A stretch of DNA of 21,535 nt from Gammaproteobacteria bacterium. Lineage in GTDB: Bacteria > Pseudomonadota > Gammaproteobacteria > Halothiobacillales > Halothiobacillaceae. The first letter of the stretch is position 1; every line of letters starts with the position of its first letter. Positions 7,555-15,619 of the stretch are shown here, one piece after another. The notes below the pieces were generated by a model. It worked only from the letters and a program-made list of their open reading frames with translations. It did not search any database and was not told where the DNA came from. The DNA is taken from assembly GCA_029335925.2 (NCBI GenBank), contig JARJMX020000176.1:1-21535 (forward strand). Reading direction: 5' to 3'. The position numbers and the translations under genes were made by a program.

Positions 7555-7604
7555 ACTGGGCGAAACCGCCATGCCCCGCGAGCTGCACTATAAAGCCCCT
7601 CATC

Positions 7605-7627
7605 GGCCCGAAGGCAAGCCTCCTACA
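7605..7627 (-). repeat. REP-like element, copy A
   Basis: Read on the minus strand it is TGTAGGAGGCTTGCC then TTCGGGCC. It shares the TGTAGGAGGC head with copies B (10654-10676) and C (12021 on). GGCTTG can pair with CGGGCC through two G-U wobbles, keeping the hairpin that copy B forms with perfect pairs. It lies in the 195-base rlmJ-glnE gap. Confidence 0.6.
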
Positions 7628-7657
7628 CCATCTACAGTCAAGGCCTAACACAAGCTA

Positions 7658-7672
7658 TTGAAAGCGTTTCAA
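7658..7672. promoter_or_regulatory. Perfect palindrome, possible operator upstream of glnE
   Basis: TTGAAA-GCG-TTTCAA has 6-bp arms around a 3-base centre, 78 bases before the glnE start. The shape resembles repressor operators such as LacI-type sites, but no matching regulator is present in the window and no promoter could be placed, so the role is a guess. Confidence 0.3.
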
Positions 7673-7749
7673 CAGCCTGTCAGTCCGCCTCTTGGTCCGG
7701 CAGGCGCAGCCCGGTAGCCTGTAAACCCCATCGGCCTTCTGGAGGAGTC

Positions 7750-10611
7750 ATGGACACCCTACCCCCTGCCTTGCGCGAAGAAGTGCTGCGTGCACTCGAA
7801 CGCCTGCACGCGGACGACCGCAGCGCCCTCATGAACCACGCCCAGGCCGCCGAGGCCTTCCCGCGCGTGCTGGCCGCAAGCCCCTTTGTCGCCGAGTCTC
7901 TCATCCGTCAGCCCGGGTTATTGCTGGACCTGCTCGGACAAGGCGATCTGTGTGCACCCTATGCCGACACGGCCCTCCCCGAACGGTTGCGCGCCGCGCT
8001 GGAAGAAGTAGAGGACGAGACCGGCCTATTGCGCACCCTGCGCCGGTTCCGTCGCCGCGAGATGGTGCGCATCGCTTGGCGCGATCTGGCCAACTGGGCG
8101 GAAACGAACGAGACCTTGCGTGAGCTGACCTGGCTGGCCGAGACCTGCGTGCAGGGTGCACTCGAGTGGTGGAACACGGAGCTTTCCCGCCGCCACGGCA
8201 CCCCGCGCAATGCGCAGGGGCAGGCGCTCGGCCTCGTTGTGCTTGGCATGGGCAAGCTTGGCGGGCATGAACTGAATTTCTCTTCTGACATCGACCTGAT
8301 CTTCGCCTTCGAGGAGGACGGCGAGACCGACGGCCCAAAGCCATTGGAGAACAGCGAATATTTCACCCGCCTGGGCCAGCGCCTGATCCGCGCCATTAAT
8401 CAGATCACCGAAGAGGGCTTCGTGTTCCGTGTGGACATGCGTCTGCGCCCCTGGGGCGATGAGGGCCCGCTGGTCATGACCTTCGACCAGATGGAGACCT
8501 ACTACACCCTGCACGGGCGGGAGTGGGAACGCTACGCCATGATCAAGGCCCGTCCCATCGCAGGCGATCTTGCGGCCGGAGAGCGGCTGATGCGCCAGCT
8601 TCACCCCTTCGTCTACCGCCGCTACCTCGATTATGGTGCCTTCGGCCAGCTGCGCGAGATGAAGGCGATGATCGAGCGCGAGATGGCCAAGAAGGGCATG
8701 CGAGACAATGTGAAGCTCGGGCCCGGCGGGATCCGCGAGGTGGAATTCATCGGCCAGGTGTTCCAACTTTTGCGTGGCGGGCGGGAAAAATCGCTGCAGC
8801 AGCGCGGCATCCTCCCCATCCTGCGCGTGCTGGGCGCCAATGAGGTCCTGAGCGCCGAGGAGGTGGAGCAGCTCATCCACGGCTACGACATGCTGCGCCG
8901 GGTAGAGAATCGCCTGCAAGCGGCGTATGACCAGCAAACCCAGCTCCTGCCCGAAGATGCACACGAACGCCTGCGCCTGGCCTTCGCCATGGGCTACGCG
9001 AGCTGGGATGAATTCATCACCACCTTCAACCACGTCCGTGCCCAGGTGCACCGGATCTTCCGCCGCGTGTTCCGCGTGCTAAAGGCCGACCAGGGAGAAG
9101 AGCGCAACCTGCTGGCCGACGTGTGCAGCAACCTTGTGACCGGCGAGGCCGCCATAGAGGTGTTATGTGCCGAGGGATTCGCCATGGCCGATGCCCCACG
9201 CGTGCGCGACCTCTTGCACGCCTTTTTGAGCGAGCGCTTCCTCCGTACCCTGAGCGACACCGCACGCGAACGCCTGTTTCGACTCCTGCCGCAGCTGCTC
9301 GCGCGCCTGGCCCATGAGCTGTCCGCCGTCGAGATCTTGCCGCGTATCCTCGAACTCTTGACCCGCATCGGCGGACGCAGCGTCTACCTTGCCTTGCTGC
9401 TGGAAAACCCACCCGCGCTCGATCAGCTGGTGCGCCTCACTGCCGCCAGTCCCTGGATCGCCGAGCAGCTCACCCGCCATCCCATCCTGCTCGATGAGCT
9501 CTTGGATGCGCGCAGCCTGTACGCCCCGCCGGGACCGGCGGAGTTGCGCGAGGAGCTTTCCGCCATGCTTGCCAATGTGCCCGAGGGCGACATGGAGCGG
9601 CAGATGGACGAGCTGCGCCGCTTCAAGCAGGTCAGCGTGCTTCGCGTGGCCGCGGCGGACATTATGGGCGTGCTGCCGGTGATGAAGGTCAGCGACCATC
9701 TCACCTGGATCGCCGAAGCCCTGCTCGATGAGGTGTACCGCGAGGCCCTGTCCGAACTGGTCGCCCGCCACGGCAGCCCGCGCTGCATTGTCGATGGCCT
9801 CACCCATACACCCGGCCTCGCCGTGATCGGCTACGGCAAGCTTGGCGGCATTGAGCTCGGCTACGGCTCCGACCTCGATCTCGTGTTCCTGCACGACTCC
9901 ATAGGCGAGCAGCAGGAAACCGACGGCGACCGCCCGCTGGACAATGCTCAATTCTTCGCTCGCCTCACCCAGAAGATGATTCTGCGCCTGACCACCCAGA
10001 CGCCCGGGGGAATACTTTATGAGGTAGACACCCGCCTGCGGCCTGATGGGGCCGCAGGGCTTTTGGTCTCCAGCCTTACCGCCTTCGAGGACTACCAGCG
10101 CCAGCATGCCTGGACCTGGGAGCATCAAGCCCTGTGTCGGGCCCGCTGGGTGGCGGGCGAGCCACGCCTTAAGGGGACCTTCGAGGCCGTGCGCGAGGCC
10201 ATCCTTCGCCTGCCGCGCGATGCCGAGAAACTGCGCCATGACGTCGTCGGGATGCGCGAGAAGATGCGTGCCGAGCTTGACCAGAAAGACCCCAGCAAGT
10301 TTCACCTTAAGACTGGCACGGGCGGGCTGACCGATATCGAATTCATCGTCCAGTACCACCTCTTGGCCCATGCCCATGCATATCCAGTGATCGTGCGTTT
10401 TAGCGACAACATCCGTCAGCTTGAGGACCTTGCCGCCGTTGGCCTTCTCACCACCGAGGAGAGCACAAGCCTTGCTGAGATCTACCGCCGCCTGCGCGAC
10501 CGTGGTCATCGCCTGGTGCTCGAAGGTCGCAAAACTGTGGTGGACGCCACCGAGTTTGCCGAGGAGCGCGCCCTGGTACGCGAGGTGTGGGCGCGGCGGA
10601 TGCTGGCCTGA
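7750..10611 (+). CDS. glnE: Bifunctional glutamine synthetase adenylyltransferase/deadenylylase
   Basis: A 953-residue enzyme that attaches AMP to and removes it from glutamine synthetase, switching its activity with nitrogen supply in response to PII protein and glutamine. Two nucleotidyltransferase domains are evident. The N-terminal deadenylylase half has LGMGKLGGHELNFSSDIDLIF-type signatures at about 164-185. The C-terminal adenylyltransferase half has VIGYGKLGGIELGYGSDLDL at about 691-710. Further GlnE blocks are VDMRLRPWGDEGPLV, KLGPGGIREVEFIGQ, VDTRLRPDGAAGLLV and KTGTGGLTDIEFIVQ. The length is normal (E. coli 946). A GGAGGA ribosome-binding site lies 4 bases before the ATG. Several long open frames lie on the opposite strand, but they are by-products of its GC-rich codons. 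Confidence 0.97.
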   Translation: MDTLPPALREEVLRALERLHADDRSALMNHAQAAEAFPRVLAASPFVAESLIRQPGLLLDLLGQGDLCAPYADTALPERLRAALEEVEDETGLLRTLRRFRRREMVRIAWRDLANWAETNETLRELTWLAETCVQGALEWWNTELSRRHGTPRNAQGQALGLVVLGMGKLGGHELNFSSDIDLIFAFEEDGETDGPKPLENSEYFTRLGQRLIRAINQITEEGFVFRVDMRLRPWGDEGPLVMTFDQMETYYTLHGREWERYAMIKARPIAGDLAAGERLMRQLHPFVYRRYLDYGAFGQLREMKAMIEREMAKKGMRDNVKLGPGGIREVEFIGQVFQLLRGGREKSLQQRGILPILRVLGANEVLSAEEVEQLIHGYDMLRRVENRLQAAYDQQTQLLPEDAHERLRLAFAMGYASWDEFITTFNHVRAQVHRIFRRVFRVLKADQGEERNLLADVCSNLVTGEAAIEVLCAEGFAMADAPRVRDLLHAFLSERFLRTLSDTARERLFRLLPQLLARLAHELSAVEILPRILELLTRIGGRSVYLALLLENPPALDQLVRLTAASPWIAEQLTRHPILLDELLDARSLYAPPGPAELREELSAMLANVPEGDMERQMDELRRFKQVSVLRVAAADIMGVLPVMKVSDHLTWIAEALLDEVYREALSELVARHGSPRCIVDGLTHTPGLAVIGYGKLGGIELGYGSDLDLVFLHDSIGEQQETDGDRPLDNAQFFARLTQKMILRLTTQTPGGILYEVDTRLRPDGAAGLLVSSLTAFEDYQRQHAWTWEHQALCRARWVAGEPRLKGTFEAVREAILRLPRDAEKLRHDVVGMREKMRAELDQKDPSKFHLKTGTGGLTDIEFIVQYHLLAHAHAYPVIVRFSDNIRQLEDLAAVGLLTTEESTSLAEIYRRLRDRGHRLVLEGRKTVVDATEFAEERALVREVWARRMLA

Positions 10612-10653
10612 GTAACCACGACACCCCGTCGCAATAGCACGCGGGGAACGTTC

Positions 10654-10676
10654 GGCCCGTGGGCGGGCCTCCTACC
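10654..10676 (-). repeat. REP-like element, copy B
   Basis: Read on the minus strand it is GGTAGGAGGCCCGCCC then ACGGGCC. On the + strand GGCCCG and CGGGCC form a perfect 6-bp stem with a 4-base loop. It lies in the 205-base glnE-ilvE gap, just after a weaker CCCCG/CGGGG inverted repeat (10624-10646) that lacks a T-tract and so is not a clear terminator. Confidence 0.62.
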
Positions 10677-10747
10677 GGCAGACCCGCAGAAGCCACGCCA
10701 TCGTCGCCACGAGGGGCCAAAGTATCGCCCCGGGAGGCTTCCCCGCC

Positions 10748-10776
10748 TTCAGCCCTCTCCCCTTCCATGCCATAAT
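10748..10776 (+). promoter_or_regulatory. Candidate sigma-70 promoter of ilvE
   Basis: A weak -35 TTCAGC (10748-10753), a 17-base spacer and the -10 CATAAT (10771-10776, five of six consensus bases), preceded by TG one base upstream as in an extended -10. Transcription would begin near 10783, about 34 bases before the ilvE start. Inferred from sequence only. Confidence 0.45.
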
Positions 10777-10816
10777 CCAGCGATCTTTTTGGAGCGCATT
10801 CTTTAGGAGTTTTTCG

Positions 10817-11749
10817 ATGGCAATGCCCACCATGGCCGACCGTGACGGTCTGATTTGGTACGACGGCCAGTTGGTTGACTGGCGCGAAGCCAAGACCCAC
10901 GTCCTCACTCACACCCTCCACTACGGCATGGGCGTGTTCGAGGGCGTGCGCGCCTACAAGACCGACAAGGGCAGCGCCATCTTCCGCCTTGCGGACCACA
11001 CCAAGCGCCTACTCAATTCGGCCAAAATCCTGCGCATGGATATGCCCTGGAGCGCCTCCGAGCTGAACGAGGCCCAGCGCACCGTCGTGCGCGAAAACAA
11101 GCTTGAATCGGCTTATATCCGCCCAATGTGCTTCTACGGCCCGGAGGGCATGGGCCTGCGAGCCGATGGTCTGCGGGTGCACTGCATCGTCGCTGCCTGG
11201 ACCTGGGGCAGTTATCTCGGCGCCGAAGGCATGGAGCGTGGCATCCGGGTAAAGACCTCCTCCTTCACTCGCCACCACGTCAACATCACCATGTGCAAGG
11301 CCAAGGCCAATGGCAACTACATGAATTCCATGCTGGCCCTGCGCGAGGCGCTGCAGGACGGCTACGACGAGGCCATGCTCCTGGACGCTGAAGGCTACGT
11401 GGCCGAGGGCTCGGGCGAGAACATCTTCATCGTTCGCGACGGCATACTCTATACCCCCGACCTTACCTCCGCGCTGGATGGCATCACCCGCCGTACGGTC
11501 ATCCAGCTGGCCGACGAGCTGGGTCTTAAGGTCGTGGAAAAGCGCATCACCCGCGACGAGGTGTATGTCGCTGACGAGGCCTTTTTCACCGGCACTGCGG
11601 CTGAGGTCACCCCAATCCGCGAGGTAGACAACCGCCCGATCGGCAGCGGCTCCCGCGGCCCGATCACCGAGCGCCTGCAGGCCCTCTACTTCGACGTCGT
11701 CCACGGCCGCCATCCCAAGCACCTGGGCTGGCTGACCCACGTGGCCTGA
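10817..11749 (+). CDS. ilvE: Branched-chain amino acid aminotransferase
   Basis: A 310-residue class IV PLP-dependent aminotransferase that performs the last step of leucine, isoleucine and valine synthesis (and the reverse reaction) with glutamate and 2-oxoglutarate. Diagnostic segments are THTLHYGMGVFEGVRAY (31-47), the PLP-lysine region KAKANGNY (161-168, K163 most likely), GYVAEGSGENIFIV and the cofactor phosphate-binding AFFTGTAAEVTPI. The length matches IlvE rather than D-amino acid aminotransferase or PabC. AGGAG lies about 8 bases before this ATG, supporting it over the in-frame ATGs a few codons later. The small zinc-finger gene follows 18 bases downstream, a pairing I know from other proteobacteria. 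Confidence 0.95.
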   Translation: MAMPTMADRDGLIWYDGQLVDWREAKTHVLTHTLHYGMGVFEGVRAYKTDKGSAIFRLADHTKRLLNSAKILRMDMPWSASELNEAQRTVVRENKLESAYIRPMCFYGPEGMGLRADGLRVHCIVAAWTWGSYLGAEGMERGIRVKTSSFTRHHVNITMCKAKANGNYMNSMLALREALQDGYDEAMLLDAEGYVAEGSGENIFIVRDGILYTPDLTSALDGITRRTVIQLADELGLKVVEKRITRDEVYVADEAFFTGTAAEVTPIREVDNRPIGSGSRGPITERLQALYFDVVHGRHPKHLGWLTHVA

Positions 11750-11767
11750 TTCTTTGGGAGTGTAGGC

Positions 11768-11980
11768 ATGAACCCGGACACCGCATCCCACCCGCAGGAC
11801 TTTAAGACCCCGAACGCCGCCAAGGTGGTGAAGGTCACCCGCCACGAGCTGCCGGTGCACTGCCCGCGTGAAGGCGAGAGCCTGTGGAACTCCCACCCGC
11901 GGGTGTACATCCCGGTCGAAGAAAACGGCGGCCGCGCCATCTGCATTTACTGCGGCACAGTGTACGAGCTGGTGGACTAA
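11768..11980 (+). CDS. CHCC-type zinc-finger protein
   Basis: A 70-residue protein of the zf-CHCC family (PF10276 type), related to the zinc-binding NDUFS6 subunit of mitochondrial complex I. The four expected ligands are C32, H43, C59 and C62 in HCPREG, SHPRVYIPV and CIYCGTVYEL. The N-terminal 20 residues look unstructured. A GGGAG ribosome-binding site precedes the ATG, and the gene lies 18 bases after ilvE, so the two are co-transcribed. The bacterial function is poorly defined. No terminator with a T-tract follows; a small CCCC/GGGG hairpin (11984-11996) and REP-like copy C fill the gap to the converging gmhB. Confidence 0.9.
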   Translation: MNPDTASHPQDFKTPNAAKVVKVTRHELPVHCPREGESLWNSHPRVYIPVEENGGRAICIYCGTVYELVD

Positions 11981-12020
11981 AGACCCCATCGCGGGGAGGA
12001 TGCCGCTCCGATACCCTGAT

Positions 12021-12039
12021 TGTAGGAGGCCCGCCCCGG
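12021..12039 (+). repeat. REP-like element, copy C (partial)
   Basis: TGTAGGAGGCCCGCCCCGG matches the head of copies A and B but in the opposite orientation, and its right part does not complete the hairpin. It lies between the convergent ends of the zinc-finger gene and gmhB, a usual position for REP sequences. Confidence 0.55.
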
Positions 12040-12045
12040 ATCCAT

Positions 12046-12606
12046 TCATCCAACCGCCGCCTGCGCCAGCAAGGCCTCCACCGCCTGCGCCAAGTCATCG
12101 AACACCGACGTATCCGCAGGCAAGCCCCCCTTGGCCAAGGTCCGCGCACCTTTGCCGGTGCGCACCAATATCGGCCGCGCTCCTACCGCAACGGCGGCCT
12201 CCAGGTCGCGCAGACTGTCGCCAATCACCGGCACCCCGATAAGGCTACAGCCAAAGTGCTCCGCAATCTCTTCATACATACCGGGCAAGGGCTTGCGGCA
12301 GCGGCAGGTCGAGCCTGGCCCGTGCGGACACCAGGTGATGTAGTCAATCGCCGCGCCATGCTCCGCCAGCAGGGCGGCCAGCTTGTCGTGCATCGCGTTC
12401 AAGGCGGCTTCGTCGAACAGGCCACGCGCAATGCCTGACTGGTTGGTGGCGATACCGACCGTCCAGCCGGCCTGCTTAAGGCGCGCGATGGCCTCGATGC
12501 TGCCCGGCAGCGGCACCCACTCCTTGGGTGACTTGATGAAATCGTCGGAGTCCTCGTTGATCACCCCGTCGCGATCGAGGATGACCAGCTTCCCGCAGTC
12601 GGTCAT
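12046..12606 (-). CDS. gmhB: D-glycero-beta-D-manno-heptose 1,7-bisphosphate 7-phosphatase
   Basis: A 186-residue HAD-superfamily phosphatase that removes the 7-phosphate from heptose 1,7-bisphosphate in the cytoplasm, the third step of ADP-heptose synthesis. The catalytic DxD is D11-R-D13 (ILDRDGVIN). [10 protein letters not shown] (53-62) is HAD motif II. The structural zinc site C93-H95-C101-C103 ([11 protein letters not shown]) marks the GmhB/HisB-N type, and D130 lies in [12 protein letters not shown]. The length is normal (E. coli 191). The ATG overlaps the gmhA stop by four bases (ATGA), so the pair is coupled. Confidence 0.95.
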   Translation of the reverse strand: MTDCGKLVILDRDGVINEDSDDFIKSPKEWVPLPGSIEAIARLKQAGWTVGIATNQSGIARGLFDEAALNAMHDKLAALLAEHGAAIDYITWCPHGPGSTCRCRKPLPGMYEEIAEHFGCSLIGVPVIGDSLRDLEAAVAVGARPILVRTGKGARTLAKGGLPADTSVFDDLAQAVEALLAQAAVG

Positions 12607-13175
12607 GCCCCATCCTCCCGGAAGGCTTCATCGATCATCGCGCACCAGATATGGCCGATCAGGATGTGGCATTCCTGAATCCGCGGTGTGTCATAGGAGG
12701 GCACAATCAGGACGTAATCCACCAAGTCCTTAAGCGCCCCACCACTGCCGCCGAGCAGGCCGATGGTGGTCACGCCCAGCTTGCGCGCCATCTTCACCGC
12801 CTCAATCACATTCCGACTGTTGCCCGAGGTGGAAATCCCAATCAGAACGTCGCCCTTGCGCGCCAGCGCCTCGACCTGACGGGCAAAGACGTGATCGAAG
12901 CCGAAGTCGTTGCCAATCGAAGTCAGCGCCGAGGAATCGGTGGTCAGGGCGATGGCGGGCAGGCCGCGCCGCACATGGGCGAAGCGCCCGACCAATTCGG
13001 CCGCGACGTGCTGCGCATCCGCCGCGCTGCCGCCGTTGCCGCAGAGCAGAACCTTGCCGCCTGCGCGCAAGGCGGTAAGCAACCGCTGGCCGATGGCGTC
13101 CATAGTCGGAGCAAGCCCGCGCAGGGCGCTCACAGCCTGAAGATGATGGTCAATCTGTTGAATGATAAAAGACAC
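12603..13175 (-). CDS. gmhA: Sedoheptulose 7-phosphate isomerase
   Basis: A 190-residue SIS-domain isomerase that converts sedoheptulose 7-phosphate to D-glycero-D-manno-heptose 7-phosphate, the first committed step of LPS heptose synthesis. [12 protein letters not shown] (45-56) and [14 protein letters not shown] (113-126) are the phosphate-binding loops. H56, E60, Q167 and H175 match the metal ligands of the E. coli enzyme with a constant offset of five. DiaA also has a SIS fold, but the ligands and the neighbouring gmhB, hldE and hldD favour GmhA. The start is GTG at 13175, preceded by AGGG at a 7-base distance. It is divergent from hldE across 75 bases. Confidence 0.94.
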   Translation of the reverse strand: MSFIIQQIDHHLQAVSALRGLAPTMDAIGQRLLTALRAGGKVLLCGNGGSAADAQHVAAELVGRFAHVRRGLPAIALTTDSSALTSIGNDFGFDHVFARQVEALARKGDVLIGISTSGNSRNVIEAVKMARKLGVTTIGLLGGSGGALKDLVDYVLIVPSYDTPRIQECHILIGHIWCAMIDEAFREDGA

Positions 13176-13250
13176 GGGCGCACCCTAAGGAAGCAAATTC
13201 ACTTAGAATGCGGGCAGCTTAATGCAGAACCACCCGTACACGATCCCATC
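13176..13250. promoter_or_regulatory. Divergent intergenic region between gmhA and hldE
   Basis: A 75-base region that must hold, or lie close to, the promoters of both heptose transcription units. TAGAAT at 13204-13209 is a five-of-six -10 match on the + strand, but no acceptable -35 lies 16-18 bases upstream, and no clear minus-strand promoter was found. The region is low in GC compared with its surroundings. Confidence 0.35.
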
Positions 13251-14678
13251 ATGCTCCTTGACCTGCCCGATTTTTCCCGAGCCCATGTGCTTGTGGCCGG
13301 CGATGTCATGCTCGACCGCTACTGGCATGGTGCCACCTCGCGCATCTCGCCCGAGGCCCCTGTGCCCGTGGTTAAGGTAGAGGGCGACGAGCTGCGCGTC
13401 GGCGGGGCGGGCAACGTCGCACTGAATGTCACCGCGCTAGGTGCTGGGGCCACCCTGGCGGCCCTGGTGGGCAACGATACCGAGGCCAATACCCTACGCG
13501 AACGGCTGAAGACGGGCCGGGTCGCCTGCCGCCTGCTGACCGTGCCCGGCAGTCGCACCCTCACCAAGCTGCGCATCATCAGCCGCCATCAGCAGCTCAT
13601 CCGCCTCGACTTCGAGGACAACTTCCCCGCCGAATCCGCCGCCGCCATGCCGGAGGTGGTACAAAGCGCACTGGCGGGCGCGGGGGCACTGGTGCTCTCC
13701 GACTACGCCAAGGGTACGCTTAAACATGCACAAGCGATGATCCAAGCGGCGCGCGCGGCCGGGGTGCCGGTGGTGGTCGACCCCAAGGGCACGGACTTCG
13801 AACGCTACCGCGGCGCGACCGTGCTCACCCCCAATCTGGCCGAATTCGAAGCCGTGGTCGGCCCCTGCATGGATGAGGCCACCCTGGTCGCGCGCGGCGA
13901 GGCGCTGTGCGACCAGCTCGAGCTCACGGCCCTGCTCATCACCCGCAGTGAGCGCGGCATGACCCTGCTTGTTACCGGGCAACCGGCCCTGCACCTGCCC
14001 GCCCGCGCCCGCGAGGTGTTCGATGTGACCGGTGCAGGCGACACCGTGGTCGCCGTGCTGGCCGCCGGACTCGCCGCCGGTATGCGCCTGCCCGAGGCCA
14101 CTGCGCTGGCCAACCTTGCCGCAGGGGTGGTGGTCGGCAAGCTTGGCACGGCCACCGTGTCGCTCCATGAACTGACCGAGGCTATGCAGGGGCACACCTC
14201 GCTACCGACCGGGCCGATGGATGAAGACCGCCTGCTGGAGATCCTCGCCCGGGCGCGGGCGGCGGGCGAGCGCATCGTCATGACCAATGGTTGCTTCGAC
14301 ATCCTCCACCCCTGCCATGTCACCTACCTGCACCAGGCCCGCGCCCTCGGCGATCGCCTGATCGTGGCCGTCAACGACGACGACTCCGTGCGTCGGCTCA
14401 AGGGGCCCTCACGCCCGGTCAACGGACTCAAGACACGTATGCTCATGCTGGCGGCGTTGTCCTCCGTGGACTGGGTGGTACCCTTTAGCGAAGACACCCC
14501 CGAGCGCCTGATCTGCCGCCTTAAGCCCGATGTGCTGGTCAAGGGCGGCGACTATCGGCCCGAGGACATTGCAGGGGGCCGATGCGTCATCGACTATGGC
14601 GGCGAGGTGAAGGTTTTGGGGTTTGTTGAAGGGTATTCCACCTCGGGACTCATCGCCCGTATCCAGGAGACGCCATGA
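13251..14678 (+). CDS. hldE: Bifunctional heptose 7-phosphate kinase / heptose 1-phosphate adenylyltransferase
   Basis: A 475-residue fusion enzyme (E. coli 477) catalysing steps two and four of ADP-heptose synthesis. Residues 1 to about 315 are a ribokinase-type kinase with [10 protein letters not shown] (51-60) and [12 protein letters not shown] (259-270, D264 the expected base). Residues about 325-475 are a nucleotidyltransferase with [20 protein letters not shown] (344-363) and [13 protein letters not shown] (431-443). The adenylyltransferase HxGH motif reads H353-P-C-H356, so the glycine is replaced by cysteine (codon TGC; GGC would differ by one base). I chose the ATG at 13251 because the kinase begins directly after it. 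The frame is open about 200 codons further upstream, but only antisense to gmhA. It overlaps hldD by four bases (ATGA). Confidence 0.95.
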   Translation: MLLDLPDFSRAHVLVAGDVMLDRYWHGATSRISPEAPVPVVKVEGDELRVGGAGNVALNVTALGAGATLAALVGNDTEANTLRERLKTGRVACRLLTVPGSRTLTKLRIISRHQQLIRLDFEDNFPAESAAAMPEVVQSALAGAGALVLSDYAKGTLKHAQAMIQAARAAGVPVVVDPKGTDFERYRGATVLTPNLAEFEAVVGPCMDEATLVARGEALCDQLELTALLITRSERGMTLLVTGQPALHLPARAREVFDVTGAGDTVVAVLAAGLAAGMRLPEATALANLAAGVVVGKLGTATVSLHELTEAMQGHTSLPTGPMDEDRLLEILARARAAGERIVMTNGCFDILHPCHVTYLHQARALGDRLIVAVNDDDSVRRLKGPSRPVNGLKTRMLMLAALSSVDWVVPFSEDTPERLICRLKPDVLVKGGDYRPEDIAGGRCVIDYGGEVKVLGFVEGYSTSGLIARIQETP

Positions 14679-15619
14679 TCATCGTCACCGGCGGTGCCGG
14701 CTTTATCGGCAGCAACATCGTACAGGGGCTTAACGCCCGTGGCATCACCGACATCCTGGTGGTGGACAACCTCAAGGATGGGCGCAAATGCATCAATCTG
14801 GCCGATGCAAACTTCCGCGACTATCTGGACAAGGACGACTTCCTCGCTCTGATCCAGCAGGGGTACAACTTCGGTCCGGTCGAGGCCGTGCTGCACCAAG
14901 GTGCCTGCTCCACCACCACCGAGTGGAACGGGCGCTTTATGATGGCCACCAACTACGACTACTCCAAAGCCCTGCTGCATTGGTGTCTCAAACACCGTAT
15001 CCCCTTCCTCTATGCCTCCTCGGCCTCCGTCTATGGGGCAGGGCCGGTGTTCACAGAAGGACGCGAGCATGAACGCCCGCTGAACGTGTACGCCTTCTCT
15101 AAGTTTCAGTTCGACCAGTACGTGCGCGCGCTGGGGCCGCTGCATAGTCCGGTGGTGGGGCTACGCTATTTCAATGTTTACGGCCCGCGCGAGCAGCACA
15201 AGAAGGACATGGCCAGCGTCGTCTTCCATTTCCACCGCCAACTTTTGGAGAGTGGCAAAGTCCGTCTGTTTGAGGGCTCGGACGGCTTCGGCCCCGGCGA
15301 ACAGCGGCGCGACTTCATCCATGTGGACGACGTGGTGGCCGTCAACCTATGGCTGATGGACCACCCTGAGGTCCGCGGCATCTTCAACCTCGGCACAGGC
15401 CGGGCCCAGAGCTTCAATGACGTCGCCCACGCCGTCATTGCCTTCCATGGTCGCGGCGAGATCGAATACATCCCCTTCCCCGAACACCTCAAGGGCGCCT
15501 ATCAGAGCTTCACCCAGGCCGATATGCGCGCTCTGCGCGCTGCAGGATACACCGCCCCCTTCTTGAGCGTGGAAGAGGGTGTGCCGCGCTATCTTGCCTG
15601 GCTGAGCCGACAAGGATGA
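14675..15619 (+). CDS. hldD: ADP-L-glycero-D-manno-heptose 6-epimerase
   Basis: A 314-residue short-chain dehydrogenase-type epimerase (E. coli 310) that inverts C6 of ADP-D-glycero-D-manno-heptose, producing the donor used by WaaC and Waa[11 protein letters not shown] (5-14) is the NADP-binding Rossmann loop. [13 protein letters not shown] (74-86) and the catalytic S116, Y139 and K143 ([14 protein letters not shown]) are intact and almost in E. coli register. [14 protein letters not shown] (163-176) is diagnostic of HldD. The start overlaps the hldE stop (ATGA) and the stop overlaps the waaF start in the same way, so all three are translated as one unit. Confidence 0.96.
   Translation: MIIVTGGAGFIGSNIVQGLNARGITDILVVDNLKDGRKCINLADANFRDYLDKDDFLALIQQGYNFGPVEAVLHQGACSTTTEWNGRFMMATNYDYSKALLHWCLKHRIPFLYASSASVYGAGPVFTEGREHERPLNVYAFSKFQFDQYVRALGPLHSPVVGLRYFNVYGPREQHKKDMASVVFHFHRQLLESGKVRLFEGSDGFGPGEQRRDFIHVDDVVAVNLWLMDHPEVRGIFNLGTGRAQSFNDVAHAVIAFHGRGEIEYIPFPEHLKGAYQSFTQADMRALRAAGYTAPFLSVEEGVPRYLAWLSRQG

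Noticed and set aside
8026..9051. A 341-codon minus-strand open frame inside glnE
   Set aside because: Antisense shadow of the GlnE N-terminal domain.
9163..10509. A 448-codon open frame on the minus strand inside glnE
   Set aside because: It lies fully antisense to a complete glnE with intact motifs, has no family features and no ribosome-binding site, and is explained by the GC-rich third positions of glnE.
11984..11996. A CCCC-ATCGC-GGGG hairpin after the zinc-finger gene, considered as a terminator
   Set aside because: The stem has only 4 bp and no T-tract follows.
11009..12049. A 346-codon minus-strand open frame across ilvE and the zinc-finger gene
   Set aside because: Antisense to two well-supported genes; the composition (H, G, A, V and D rich) is typical of a reverse-strand shadow.
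12651..13250. A 200-codon N-terminal extension of hldE
   Set aside because: The frame is open, but it is antisense to gmhA and has no homology; the kinase domain starts right after the ATG at 13251 and gives the normal 475-residue length.
13494..14195. A 233-codon minus-strand open frame inside hldE
   Set aside because: Antisense to the HldE kinase domain; no motif.
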